A stretch of DNA of 64,000 bases, taken from NCBI RefSeq assembly GCF_001423525.1, contig NZ_LMOI01000024.1, forward strand, positions 62,001 to 126,000. The letters are read 5' to 3'. Within the stretch, counting starts at the first letter, position 1, and the number at the start of each line of letters is the position of its first letter. Position numbers and translations under genes: made by a program. Origin of the DNA: Arthrobacter sp. Leaf137 (GTDB lineage Bacteria; Actinomycetota; Actinomycetes; Actinomycetales; Micrococcaceae). Positions 52,225-60,151 of this stretch are shown piece after piece. The notes under the pieces were generated by a model. The model saw nothing but the letters and a program-made list of their open reading frames with translations, was not told where the DNA came from and searched no databases.

Positions 52225-55032
52225 TTAGTACGTCAGGGTCCGGCAACCCAGCCCCGTGTTGCCGGTGGTGAAGGGGGAGACTCCGATCCCGTAGGTGCAC
52301 AACGTATATGTTCCACGGACCGTGGTTTTGACGTTGACTGAATATCCGTGGGTACCCGTGATGCCGAAAGCCTTGTTTGCATCGGGCCGGTCCACCGTCG
52401 TTGAGAACACGTATCCCGTGGTCTTGCCGTCGGGGCCGGTGACATAAGCGTGAACAGGATTCGAAAGGGTGGGCATGTCCGGGTCGTAGGTCCACCCAGT
52501 CGCCTCCAGCGAAGTAACCCCCGCAGCCGTCTTGATTGCTACTGAGTCGAGCACACCCACCGGTACCCCGCTCTTGCCGGCGTCAGCCGTGCGGCAGCCT
52601 ATCAACGGGTTGCTGGACGCCAGGGGGCTGGGCGCGATGGCGTAGGCACAGGCAGTGTAGACGCCGGGGCTGGTGATGGGAATCGAGGGAGCGAAGCCGT
52701 GGTCGCCCGTCACGCCGAACGAAGTATTGACGTCAGCCCTGGGGCGGGCCGCATTGAAGGCATATCCCTTTGTGGTTCCATCAGGTGCGGTGACATATAT
52801 GTGCACGTCGATGGACCGCGAGGCATCTGCTTTGTCCACGGCCCAGCCGGCGAGCGACAGCGAGGCAGAGGTGGTCGTCTTGTTGACTGTTAGGCTGTCG
52901 AGGCTCCCGATAGGTGGTGCGACCGCTCCGACATCAACGCTGCGGCAGGACAGCAAGGGATTCCCCGGGGCAAGCGGGCTGAGCGCTATTGCGTACGTGC
53001 AAACCTTGTACTGTCCCGGTGCCGTGATCGGTATGGCGGCAGCAAAGCCATGGCTTCCTGTTACTCCCAGTGCGCTGTTGACATCGGCCCGGGCCTGGGA
53101 CGCCGAGAACGGGTAGCTCTTAGTGGTGCCGTCCGGTGAGGTCACGTAGACGTGGACAGGGATGGACCGTGTTGAGTCCCCGCGGTCCAGTGCCCAACCA
53201 CGAACTGAAAGTGCGGCTGTGGTGGACGTCTTTATCAGGGATGCGTCATCGAAGCTGCCAATGGGGGCGGCCGCCGGGGCGAAGTTCAGCTGCCTGCAGC
53301 CGATCTCGGTATTGCCGTACTGGCCTATGGCGTAAACACAGAGTTTGTAGGTTCCGGGCGCCGTGACGGGAATATCGCGCTGGTAGCCATGATTGGCGCC
53401 CATCCCCAACGCCTGGTCCACGTCGGGTCGCGAAAGATTCGCGGGCATGACGTAACCGGTCCTGGTACCGTCCGGCGCCGTCAGGTAGGCGTGGGCTTCT
53501 GTTGCTGTCGCCGGGTTGGCGCCGTCGATTGCCCAGCCCCGAAGGGAAAGCGTGACCTTGTCTGCGCTCCGCACTTCCTTGGCGTCATCAATGCTGCCTA
53601 AGGGCGGTTCGGTGCCCTTCGCGTCAATCGACTTGCAGCCGATTTCAGTATTGCTGAAGGCGCCAATGGCGTAGGCGCAGACCTGGTAGGTTCCTGATTT
53701 CTGAATCTGGATGCCTTGCTGGAAGCCATGTTGCCCGGTGACTCCAAGGGCGGCGTTCACATCCGGGCGGGATATGTTGGCGGGGAGTGCATAGCCGGTG
53801 CGTACTCCGTCCGGGCCGGTGACATAGACATGCGCCTGCGTCGAGGCAGAGGAATTGGCAAAGTCGACGGCCCAGCCGCGCACGTTCAGCTGCGTGGTGG
53901 ATCCGACTCGCTGCACCGAGAGGTCGTCGAAGGACCCGTCGGGAGCCGCGGCACCGGCGAACGTCCGCAAGGAGGCGTAGTCGCCGTTCCAGACGTTGGA
54001 ATCGCCGGCGAGGGGGCCAGTGGAACTGTATTGCCAGATGCTGTAAGTGCTCCAGCTACCCGTCGGGACAGGGCCGGCATTGTTGGTGGCAGAGCTGGGG
54101 TAGGCGGCCATCCACAGTGGGTAATCACCGAACCCGGCAGGGTTGCCCACGCATTGGTTCCACCAGCTGGTATTGGTGTAGATCACGGGAAGCCGCCCGG
54201 TCAACGAACGCATTGTATTGCCGAAGTCCCGGATCCAGGACTGCAGCTGTGCTGCGGACATGTTGTAGCAGGTGTTGCCGAAGTAGAAGCCATTGATCGT
54301 CCGGCCCTCGTAAGGGTTGAACTCAAAGTCCAGAACCGGAGGCATCGTATAACCGTCCGAGGACCATCCGCCGCCATTTTGCACGAAGTAGCGGGCCTGG
54401 TCTGCGCCCGACGACCAGTTGGGGATGGCGAAGTGGTAGGCGCCCCTGATCATGCCAACGTTCCGCGCTCCCTGGTATTGGGAACTGTAGGAGGGATTGG
54501 TGTAGTAGTTCCCCTCAGTTGCTTTCACATAGGCGAACCGAGCCCCCATGTTCCACTGCTGTCTCCAGTCCACGGTTGGCTGGTGGCCGCTCACGTCGAG
54601 CCCCTGGACGCCGAACGTGGGCATCCAGGTGCCTTCGCTGGACAGTGCTTCGGAACTGAGCTTCCTCACGGATTCCGAGGGGGCGGAGCGCACTACCCGT
54701 GCAGATCGCTGGCCCATTTCGGCGCCGCCAATCCCGACGGCTTCAGCCATGGACTGCTGGGCTTCCGGAGAGGGTGCCGGAGCCGGCGGCTCGGTGGCTG
54801 CCGCAAGCTCCTGCGATGCCGGGGCAGGTCCGCCTGAAGACGGCGGGGCGGGGGTCGGCGGTGTGGTCGGCGCACTTGCTTCGGGTGCTGCCGACGCCGT
54901 TGGTGAGGGCGCCGGTTCAACAGCCAAGGCCGCGCCCGTAATTCCGGGGCTTGCCATTAGCGAGGCTGCCAGCAGCATGACCCACAGCGATTTCACGGCG
55001 GGGCGACGGGACTGAGACGGGTTCCGCTTCAT
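52225..55032 (-). CDS. Secreted GH25 muramidase with five C-terminal repeats
   Basis: A 935-residue secreted protein. Signal peptide about 1-38, a Pro/Ala/Ser/Thr linker to about 130, then a GH25 lysozyme domain (about 140-358) with the expected acidic residues: D146 in GLDVSGHQ, and D235 and E237 in VLDFEFNP. It should cut the MurNAc-GlcNAc bond in peptidoglycan. Five repeats of about 105 residues follow (starting near 366, 479, 592, 709 and 826), each with a GSxDD-like start, RGWAxD, xxYVTxPDG, RPDVNxALGVTGxHG and a C...GC pair. ATG 55032 with GGAG upstream. The repeats probably bind wall polymers. Confidence 0.92.
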   Translation of the reverse strand: MKRNPSQSRRPAVKSLWVMLLAASLMASPGITGAALAVEPAPSPTASAAPEASAPTTPPTPAPPSSGGPAPASQELAAATEPPAPAPSPEAQQSMAEAVGIGGAEMGQRSARVVRSAPSESVRKLSSEALSSEGTWMPTFGVQGLDVSGHQPTVDWRQQWNMGARFAYVKATEGNYYTNPSYSSQYQGARNVGMIRGAYHFAIPNWSSGADQARYFVQNGGGWSSDGYTMPPVLDFEFNPYEGRTINGFYFGNTCYNMSAAQLQSWIRDFGNTMRSLTGRLPVIYTNTSWWNQCVGNPAGFGDYPLWMAAYPSSATNNAGPVPTGSWSTYSIWQYSSTGPLAGDSNVWNGDYASLRTFAGAAAPDGSFDDLSVQRVGSTTQLNVRGWAVDFANSSASTQAHVYVTGPDGVRTGYALPANISRPDVNAALGVTGQHGFQQGIQIQKSGTYQVCAYAIGAFSNTEIGCKSIDAKGTEPPLGSIDDAKEVRSADKVTLSLRGWAIDGANPATATEAHAYLTAPDGTRTGYVMPANLSRPDVDQALGMGANHGYQRDIPVTAPGTYKLCVYAIGQYGNTEIGCRQLNFAPAAAPIGSFDDASLIKTSTTAALSVRGWALDRGDSTRSIPVHVYVTSPDGTTKSYPFSASQARADVNSALGVTGSHGFAAAIPITAPGQYKVCTYAIALSPLAPGNPLLSCRSVDVGAVAPPIGSLDSLTVNKTTTSASLSLAGWAVDKADASRSIDVHIYVTAPDGTTKGYAFNAARPRADVNTSFGVTGDHGFAPSIPITSPGVYTACAYAIAPSPLASSNPLIGCRTADAGKSGVPVGVLDSVAIKTAAGVTSLEATGWTYDPDMPTLSNPVHAYVTGPDGKTTGYVFSTTVDRPDANKAFGITGTHGYSVNVKTTVRGTYTLCTYGIGVSPFTTGNTGLGCRTLTY

Positions 55033-55156
55033 ATTGGCTCCGGAGACAATGTGGCGCTCTCCTGAGCGCTCATTTAGATAACTGGCCAAATGCTCCCCCC
55101 AGGGAGGCACCTGACCGTGGTAATTCGACAATTAACGCGCTCACCATAGCACTGGT

Positions 55157-55174
55157 GTGACCAGCGTAACCAGT
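55157..55174. promoter_or_regulatory. Possible MtrA-box-like 9-bp direct repeat upstream of the muramidase gene
   Basis: GTGACCAGC (55157-55165) is followed directly by GTAACCAGT (55166-55174). MtrA sites described for mycobacteria are 9-bp direct repeats of GTCACAgcg type. The overlapping inverted repeat CACTGGT (55150-55156) with ACCAGTG (55169-55175) is an alternative reading as a palindromic operator. Confidence 0.35.
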
Positions 55175-55218
55175 GGTTCTTTTGGGGCTGGAGTGATAGA
55201 GAGCCTCACGATGGTGGC

Positions 55219-55258
55219 TTATCCACATTCCGGGAAATATGACTTGTTGCCATGAGGT
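55219..55258 (+). promoter_or_regulatory. Composite upstream element of the CpaF operon (copy 2)
   Basis: TTATCCACA (55219-55227), TTCCG (55228-55232), TGACTT (55240-55245) and ATGAGGT (55252-55258) repeat, in order, the words upstream of the CpaB-like gene (copy 1), with a shorter distance between first and last word (33 versus 61 bp). The ATGAGGT here is followed by TAG, so it is not a start of the CpaF frame. Confidence 0.45.
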
Positions 55259-55326
55259 AGCCTCCCTAGGCTGGACGCAATTGAACTGCCTCCGCCGGGG
55301 GCGGCAGTCAACTGGGGGAAACTGGC

Positions 55327-56550
55327 GTGGATGCTCTGGGGATAGTCGAGGACGAAGTCCGGGAACTGATCAGGCGCAGGGGACTCGACCCGCTCAACCA
55401 ATCAGGCGAAGTGCGGCGCCTTGTCGACGCCGCGGTGACGGACTACGACGAACGGGCCCTCATGGGACCACTTCCGCCGCTGGGTTCCCTGGACGCAGCG
55501 CGGCGGTTTCTGTTCGACGCCGTTGCGCGCTTCGGCGTGCTCCAGCCGCTGCTGGACGATCCCTCGATAGAAGAAATCTGGCTGAATGCTCCCAACGAAA
55601 TCTATGTGGCACGCAATGGGGAATCAGAGTTAACCTCGCTCAGCCTTACTGAGCAGCAGGTGCGCGACATGGTGGAAAGGATGCTGAAGAGTTCCGGCAG
55701 GCGCCTGGACATGTCATCTCCGTTTGTGGACGCTGCCCTCCCTGACGGCTCCAGGCTCCACGTCGTCATTCCGGACGTGACGCGCCGCCACTGGGCCGTG
55801 AACATTCGAAAGTTTGTTGTCAAAGCCAGCCGGCTCGAACACCTGGTGGAGCTCGGCACCCTGACGCCGCAGTCGGCTCGGTTCCTCGGCGCGGCTGTGT
55901 CCAGTGGGCTGAACATCCTGGTATCAGGGGCAACCCAGGCCGGTAAGACCACCATGTTGAACTGCCTCGCCGCCAGCATCGGCAGCCGGGAGCGGGTCAT
56001 CACGGTGGAAGAGATCTTTGAGCTGCAGTTTCCCCTGCGGGACGTGGTGGGACTCCAGTGCCGGCAGCCGAACCTTGAAGGAACAGGTGAGATCCCACTC
56101 CGGCGCCTCGTCAAGGAAGCCCTGCGCATGCGGCCCGACCGCCTTGTGGTCGGTGAAGTACGGGAAGCCGAAAGCCTCGACATGCTGATTGCGCTCAACA
56201 GCGGACTTCCCGGAATGTGCACGGTCCATGCCAATTCCGCCCATGACGCCGTCACCAAGATCTGCACGCTTCCCCTGCTGGCGGGCGAAAACATCTCGTC
56301 GGCATTCGTCGTTCCAACGGTGGCATCCTGCATAGACCTGGTGGTCCACTGCAGCCGGCTTGCCAACGGACGCCGGGAGGTAACAGAGATCCTTTCCCTT
56401 GGGCGGCGGGTTGAAAACGGAATCATCGAGTCATCACCGGTGTTTGCCATGGCGGACGGCGTTCTGCAGGCACGCGCCAACGCGATGCCCGCAATAGAGA
56501 AGTTTGCCCGGGCAGGCTATGACGTTGCAGCCCTGCTGGACCCACGATGA
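55327..56550 (+). CDS. cpaF: CpaF/TadA-type secretion ATPase
   Basis: A 407-residue hexameric-type ATPase of Flp/Tad pili. N-terminal region with VLQPLLDDPSIEEIWLNAPNEIYVAR, then Walker A GATQAGKT, VITVEEIFELQF (Asp-box-like), RMRPDRLVVGEVREAES (Walker B region) and the late SAHDAVTKICTLP segment. It powers pilin polymerisation or retraction. GTG 55327 after a GGGGGAAA stretch. First gene of the main Tad operon; overlaps tadB by 4 bp. Length is normal for actinobacterial CpaF. Confidence 0.94.
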   Translation: MDALGIVEDEVRELIRRRGLDPLNQSGEVRRLVDAAVTDYDERALMGPLPPLGSLDAARRFLFDAVARFGVLQPLLDDPSIEEIWLNAPNEIYVARNGESELTSLSLTEQQVRDMVERMLKSSGRRLDMSSPFVDAALPDGSRLHVVIPDVTRRHWAVNIRKFVVKASRLEHLVELGTLTPQSARFLGAAVSSGLNILVSGATQAGKTTMLNCLAASIGSRERVITVEEIFELQFPLRDVVGLQCRQPNLEGTGEIPLRRLVKEALRMRPDRLVVGEVREAESLDMLIALNSGLPGMCTVHANSAHDAVTKICTLPLLAGENISSAFVVPTVASCIDLVVHCSRLANGRREVTEILSLGRRVENGIIESSPVFAMADGVLQARANAMPAIEKFARAGYDVAALLDPR

Positions 56551-57404
56551 TGTCTGCACTGCTGGGAGCCACTGCGGGAACGGGCCTGTTCCTTGTTTGG
56601 TGGTCACTGTGGGAATCGCCGGAGCGCAAGCCCCGCCAACGGCCGCCCAGCCGGATCGCGGATCTGCTGGCCGCCGCAGGAGTGGAAAAAGTTTCCGTGG
56701 GCGGACTGCTTGGAACGTGCCTTGGCTTGGGACTGTTCGTCGTCCTGGTCTTCTTCGCCGTGAGCAGGTCGTGGCCGATTGCTGTGTGCTTCGGACTGTT
56801 CGCCGGCTGGCTTCCACTCACCATCCTTCGGTGGCGCGCGAAGAAGCGGACTGCCCTTCTCCGCCAGCTGTGGCCCGACGTCGTTGACCATCTGCGGTCA
56901 GCGATCCGAGCCGGACTCCCGTTGCCTGAGGCGCTCATCCAATTGGGTGATAAGGGGCCCGAAGAGCTCAGGCCGGTCTTTCGCGAATTTGGCGCGGACT
57001 ACAGGGCCGGAGGACAGTTTGATGGTTCCCTGAACAAGCTGAAGAACCGGCTCGCCGACCCCGTGGCCGACCGGATCGTCGAAGCCTTGCGGCTGACTCG
57101 TGAGGTCGGAGGGTCTGACCTCGGCAAGTTACTGGGAACCCTCGCCGAGTTCCTCCGCGAAAACGCCCGAACGCGCAGCGAACTCGAAGCCCGCCAGTCC
57201 TGGACCGTCAATGCTGCCCGTCTTGCCGTCGCAGCGCCGTGGATCGTGATGCTTCTCCTCGCCACCCGGCCCGAGGCTGTGCAGGCATACAACACAGCCA
57301 TGGGGGCTGCGGTCCTCCTCGGCGGGCTCGTGATCTCGTTGGTCTGCTACTCAACGATGCTCAGGATCGGCGCCCTGCCCCAGGACGAACGGGTGCTTCG
57401 ATGA
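56547..57404 (+). CDS. tadB: TadB-type pilus membrane protein
   Basis: A 285-residue type II secretion F-domain protein: N-terminal helices (SALLGATAGTGLFLVWWSLW, LGTCLGLGLFVVLVFFAVS, WPIAVCFGLFAGWLP), cytoplasmic F domain (AEFLRENARTRSELEARQSWTVNAARLAVAAPW), and two C-terminal helices. With TadC it forms the inner-membrane platform for CpaF. ATG overlaps the CpaF stop (ATGATG at 56547) and the stop overlaps TadC, so coupling is tight. Confidence 0.9.
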   Translation: MMSALLGATAGTGLFLVWWSLWESPERKPRQRPPSRIADLLAAAGVEKVSVGGLLGTCLGLGLFVVLVFFAVSRSWPIAVCFGLFAGWLPLTILRWRAKKRTALLRQLWPDVVDHLRSAIRAGLPLPEALIQLGDKGPEELRPVFREFGADYRAGGQFDGSLNKLKNRLADPVADRIVEALRLTREVGGSDLGKLLGTLAEFLRENARTRSELEARQSWTVNAARLAVAAPWIVMLLLATRPEAVQAYNTAMGAAVLLGGLVISLVCYSTMLRIGALPQDERVLR

Positions 57405-58339
57405 TGACTGTGTCACCGGCCGCCGCCGTTTGCGGCGCGGTCCTCGGAATCGGACTGTGGCTGGTCATTTTCAGGTCTCCGCTCATGCGGGCGACGACTC
57501 TGACCCAGCGCATTGAGCCCCAGCTCAAATCGCAGAACCTGGAGTCGCGCCTTCTGTCCGGAGAACACACCCTGACGCCCTTCGGACCGCTGGAGCGGAT
57601 CCTCCGCCCGTTTATCCGCGACAGCATTTCCGCCCTGGGGAAAATGAGTCCTGCTCCGGGGGCAACAGCCCGCCGGCTCGCGCAGGCCGGAATCGGCAAG
57701 TCGGTCATAGATTTTCGCGCCGAACAGATTATGTGGGCAGCTGCAGGATTCGCCCTGTCTTCGGCCATTGTCGCCGTGGGGGCTGCGGCCGGAAGGTTCA
57801 ACGCCCTGCTGGCTGCTGTGGCCATCATCGGCAGCGGGGTGGCGGGCTTTGCTGTTCGGGACTACTGGCTGGGTGTGCAGGTCCGCAGGAGGGAAGAACG
57901 GATGATGGCCGAGTTTCCCAGTCTCGCCGAACTGATGGCCCTGGCCGTCGGTGCAGGGGAGAGTGCCACCGGAGCCCTGGACCGGGTGTGCCGGAGCGCC
58001 AAGGGCGAGTTGTCCAAGGAGTTCTCCACGATCCTGGCAGAAACGCGGGCTGGCAAGCCCCTGACCAACGCCCTCCAGGAGTTCTCCGCGCGTACGGACC
58101 TTGCACCACTCGTCCGGTTTGTGGACGGAATCGTTGTTGCGGTCGAACGGGGGACACCCCTCGCGGACGTACTGCGTGCGCAAGCCCAGGATGTCCGCGA
58201 CACAGCGAAGCGGGACTTGATGGAAGCCGCAGGAAAGAAGGAAATTGCCATGATGGTGCCCCTCGTCTTTGGTGTGCTTCCCCTGACGGTGGTATTTGCC
58301 GTCTTTCCCGGCATCGCCGCCATCAGCCTGGGGCTCTAA
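57401..58339 (+). CDS. tadC: TadC-type pilus membrane protein
   Basis: A 312-residue F-domain membrane protein: N-terminal helix (AAAVCGAVLGIGLWLVIF), mid helices (IMWAAAGFALSSAIVAVGAAAG, LLAAVAIIGSGVAGFAV), cytoplasmic F domain (EFPSLAELMALAVGAGESATGALDRV), and a terminal helix (MMVPLVFGVLPLTVVFAVFPGIAA). Starts at ATG 57401, overlapping TadB by 4 bp. TAATG at the end couples it to the small ORF at 58339. Confidence 0.9.
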   Translation: MMTVSPAAAVCGAVLGIGLWLVIFRSPLMRATTLTQRIEPQLKSQNLESRLLSGEHTLTPFGPLERILRPFIRDSISALGKMSPAPGATARRLAQAGIGKSVIDFRAEQIMWAAAGFALSSAIVAVGAAAGRFNALLAAVAIIGSGVAGFAVRDYWLGVQVRRREERMMAEFPSLAELMALAVGAGESATGALDRVCRSAKGELSKEFSTILAETRAGKPLTNALQEFSARTDLAPLVRFVDGIVVAVERGTPLADVLRAQAQDVRDTAKRDLMEAAGKKEIAMMVPLVFGVLPLTVVFAVFPGIAAISLGL

Positions 58340-58431
58340 TGGCGTCAATTGATCGGGGCGAAAACAGCATGCAATCCATGACAACGCCGTCAACGGCACG
58401 GAAAACAACAAGGGACAGGAACAGTAGATGA
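58339..58431 (+). CDS. Candidate 30-residue ORF between tadC and the pilin-like gene
   Basis: The ATG shares one base with the tadC stop (TAATG) and the TGA stop overlaps the next ATG (ATGA). Such coupling suggests translation. The product is hydrophilic and Thr/Ser/Arg-rich (MASIDRGENSMQSMTTPSTA and on). Third-position GC is low for this genome, which argues against a conserved protein. It may simply carry ribosomes to the next start. Confidence 0.35.
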   Translation: MASIDRGENSMQSMTTPSTARKTTRDRNSR

Positions 58432-58721
58432 AGACTCAAGTACTCCGCTGGGCAGTATTACTGGTTGCGGTCGCCGCCTCACCCGGCGCCTGGGCCACCA
58501 AGGGCGTCCGGCGCCCGGCCCGATACCGTTTCCCTGCCGTCCATCGCCGCGCGCAACAGCGAGGAACGTCCCACGTTGCCGATGATCCCGAGAGGGGTGA
58601 TGTTCCTGGGTGGGTAATGATCACCCTGATGTCCGCGGTGCTCGTAGCTGCTCTGCTGGCGCTTGCCGGTCCCGCGCTTGAGGCCATGTTCAACCAGGCA
58701 ATGGACAAGGTGGGCAACTAG
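58428..58721 (+). CDS. Flp-pilin-like small membrane protein
   Basis: A 97-residue protein. The basic, poorly structured N-terminus (about 1-50) has a hydrophobic start of its own; the C-terminal half ERGDVPGWVMITLMSAVLVAALL is a 20-plus-residue helix preceded by a glycine-containing charged segment, as in Flp-type pilins and related DUF4244-type proteins of actinobacterial Tad loci. A prepilin cleavage site cannot be assigned with confidence. AGGAACAG lies upstream of the ATG. Its place between tadC and the TadE genes is where the major pilin usually sits. Confidence 0.6.
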   Translation: MKTQVLRWAVLLVAVAASPGAWATKGVRRPARYRFPAVHRRAQQRGTSHVADDPERGDVPGWVMITLMSAVLVAALLALAGPALEAMFNQAMDKVGN

Positions 58722-58725
58722 CCCC

Positions 58726-59142
58726 ATGGCCGCTTCCGTACGCGTCTCGGGTCGCGGCCAGCCAGGTGTCCTAGGCCGGGAACAGGGTTCGGCAGTCGTG
58801 GATTTTGTGCTGGTGGGTGGCCTGCTCACGATGTTCTTCCTGGCAATTCTCCAACTGACCCTTGTACTGCACGTCCGGAACACGCTGATTGACGCGGCAG
58901 CTTCTGGCGCGCGGTACGGAACACTCGCAGACCGGGGCCCTGGTGACGCGGAAGAACGGACCCGCGGCCTCATCATGACTGCCCTGAACCCATCCTTCGC
59001 TGAGGAGATCAGCACGAACGAAGTGACCGTTCAGGGCCTTAGGACGCTGGAAGTAACGGTCCGGGCTCCCATGCCTGTAGTGGGGTTGATCGGACCCCGG
59101 GGAATGTTGGAGGTGACGGGACATGCCGCCGTACAGCCGTGA
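58726..59142 (+). CDS. TadE-family pseudopilin-like protein
   Basis: A 138-residue protein with a single N-terminal helix introduced by REQGSAVVDFVLVGGLLTMFFLAILQLTLVL, the TadE motif with the conserved acidic residue after the small-residue stretch. The rest is an extracytoplasmic beta-rich domain. TadE proteins are processed pseudopilins in Flp systems. ATG 58726, four bases after the previous stop. The end overlaps the next gene by 20 bp. Confidence 0.85.
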   Translation: MAASVRVSGRGQPGVLGREQGSAVVDFVLVGGLLTMFFLAILQLTLVLHVRNTLIDAAASGARYGTLADRGPGDAEERTRGLIMTALNPSFAEEISTNEVTVQGLRTLEVTVRAPMPVVGLIGPRGMLEVTGHAAVQP

Positions 59143-59644
59143 CGTCCGCCGAGTGTTCCGGCGTGTCCGTTGCCGGTTACTCGAGGCGTTGTGCCGGGGA
59201 CCGGAACCATCCGGCCTGCAAGCGGCCGGGCGCAGTGAGCAGGGAAGTGCGGTTGTGGAGTTCACGTTTCTTGCCCTGCTGCTGATGGTCCCGCTCGTTT
59301 ACTTCATCATCACCGTCGCGCAGATGCAGGGTGGCTCGTTCGCCGTGGTGGGGGCGGCAGACCAGGCTGCGAAGGTCTACGTCGCCCAAGCCGACAGCGC
59401 GTCAGCCCAGGCGGCCGCGGAGCAGGCCGTGGCGTTGGCACTGGCCGACTTTGGACACAGCCCGGACCAGGCCTCGATGGCAACAACCTGTGACCCCGCT
59501 GACTGTCACGCGCCGGGCACTGCTGTGACCGTCACCGTCAGGTTGTCCATCCCGCTGCCGTTCGTACCGTTCCAGGATGGCGTCCGGCTCTCTGCCACCG
59601 AGGTGGAGGCCGCCGCTACCCAAATTGTGGGGAGGTTCCGGTGA
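59123..59644 (+). CDS. TadE/TadG-like pseudopilin protein
   Basis: A 173-residue protein. Basic N-terminal 38 residues, then SEQGSAVVEFTFLALLLMVPLVYFIITVAQM, a TadE-type helix with Glu at the processing-site position +5. The remainder has a Cys pair (TTCDPADCH) and a beta-rich end. It starts at ATG 59123 inside the end of the preceding TadE-like gene, and overlaps the next by 4 bp. Confidence 0.83.
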   Translation: MPPYSRDVRRVFRRVRCRLLEALCRGPEPSGLQAAGRSEQGSAVVEFTFLALLLMVPLVYFIITVAQMQGGSFAVVGAADQAAKVYVAQADSASAQAAAEQAVALALADFGHSPDQASMATTCDPADCHAPGTAVTVTVRLSIPLPFVPFQDGVRLSATEVEAAATQIVGRFR

Positions 59645-60084
59645 GGGAATCGACATCCGAGGACGGCCAGATAACGGTAATGATTATCGGATATGTGGCC
59701 TTGGCACTCCTGGTGGCCACAGTCGTGATGGGAATTTCTTCCGTCTACCTGGAGCATAAGCGACTGCTGTCCCTGGCTGACGGCGCCTCCCTTGCTGCAG
59801 CGGACAGCTATACGCTGGGTGAGGTGGCGACCCAGGGCGGCAGCCCATCTGCCGTCCTTAACCCCGCGCGTGTTCGGAGTGTCGCGGCTGACTTTGTTGC
59901 CCGGAGCCCCGCCTCGGCACGGTTTGACGCCCTGGCAGTTGCCGGGGCAACCGGTACTCCGGACGGCTCTACCGCTGTTGTGGTGCTCACCGCCGCGGTG
60001 CATCCGCCGGTGGTGAACTTCCTGGTCCCAGACGGAATCCTGATTGAGGCGACGTCGACAGCGCGCTCGCGGTTAACGCGGTAG
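59641..60084 (+). CDS. TadG-type N-terminal-domain pilus protein
   Basis: A 147-residue protein: EDGQITVMIIGYVALALLVATVVMGISSVYLEHKRLLSLADGASLAAADS is the RsaL/TadG-like N-terminus in which a helix is followed by LADGASLAAA. No vWA domain is present, so it is a short form. GTG start overlaps the previous stop (GTGA). It is the last gene of the Tad operon before prfB. Confidence 0.8.
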   Translation: MRESTSEDGQITVMIIGYVALALLVATVVMGISSVYLEHKRLLSLADGASLAAADSYTLGEVATQGGSPSAVLNPARVRSVAADFVARSPASARFDALAVAGATGTPDGSTAVVVLTAAVHPPVVNFLVPDGILIEATSTARSRLTR

Positions 60085-60151
60085 GCAGGCAAACCCGGGG
60101 CCGGGTGCAAAGAACCGTGCCTTTCGCCGGATAGCGTAGGCTTAAACGACC

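Noticed and set aside
55033..55326. c-di-AMP (ydaO) riboswitch before the muramidase gene
   Set aside because: Searched by eye for the conserved core of this riboswitch because it often precedes wall-hydrolase genes; the core was not found.
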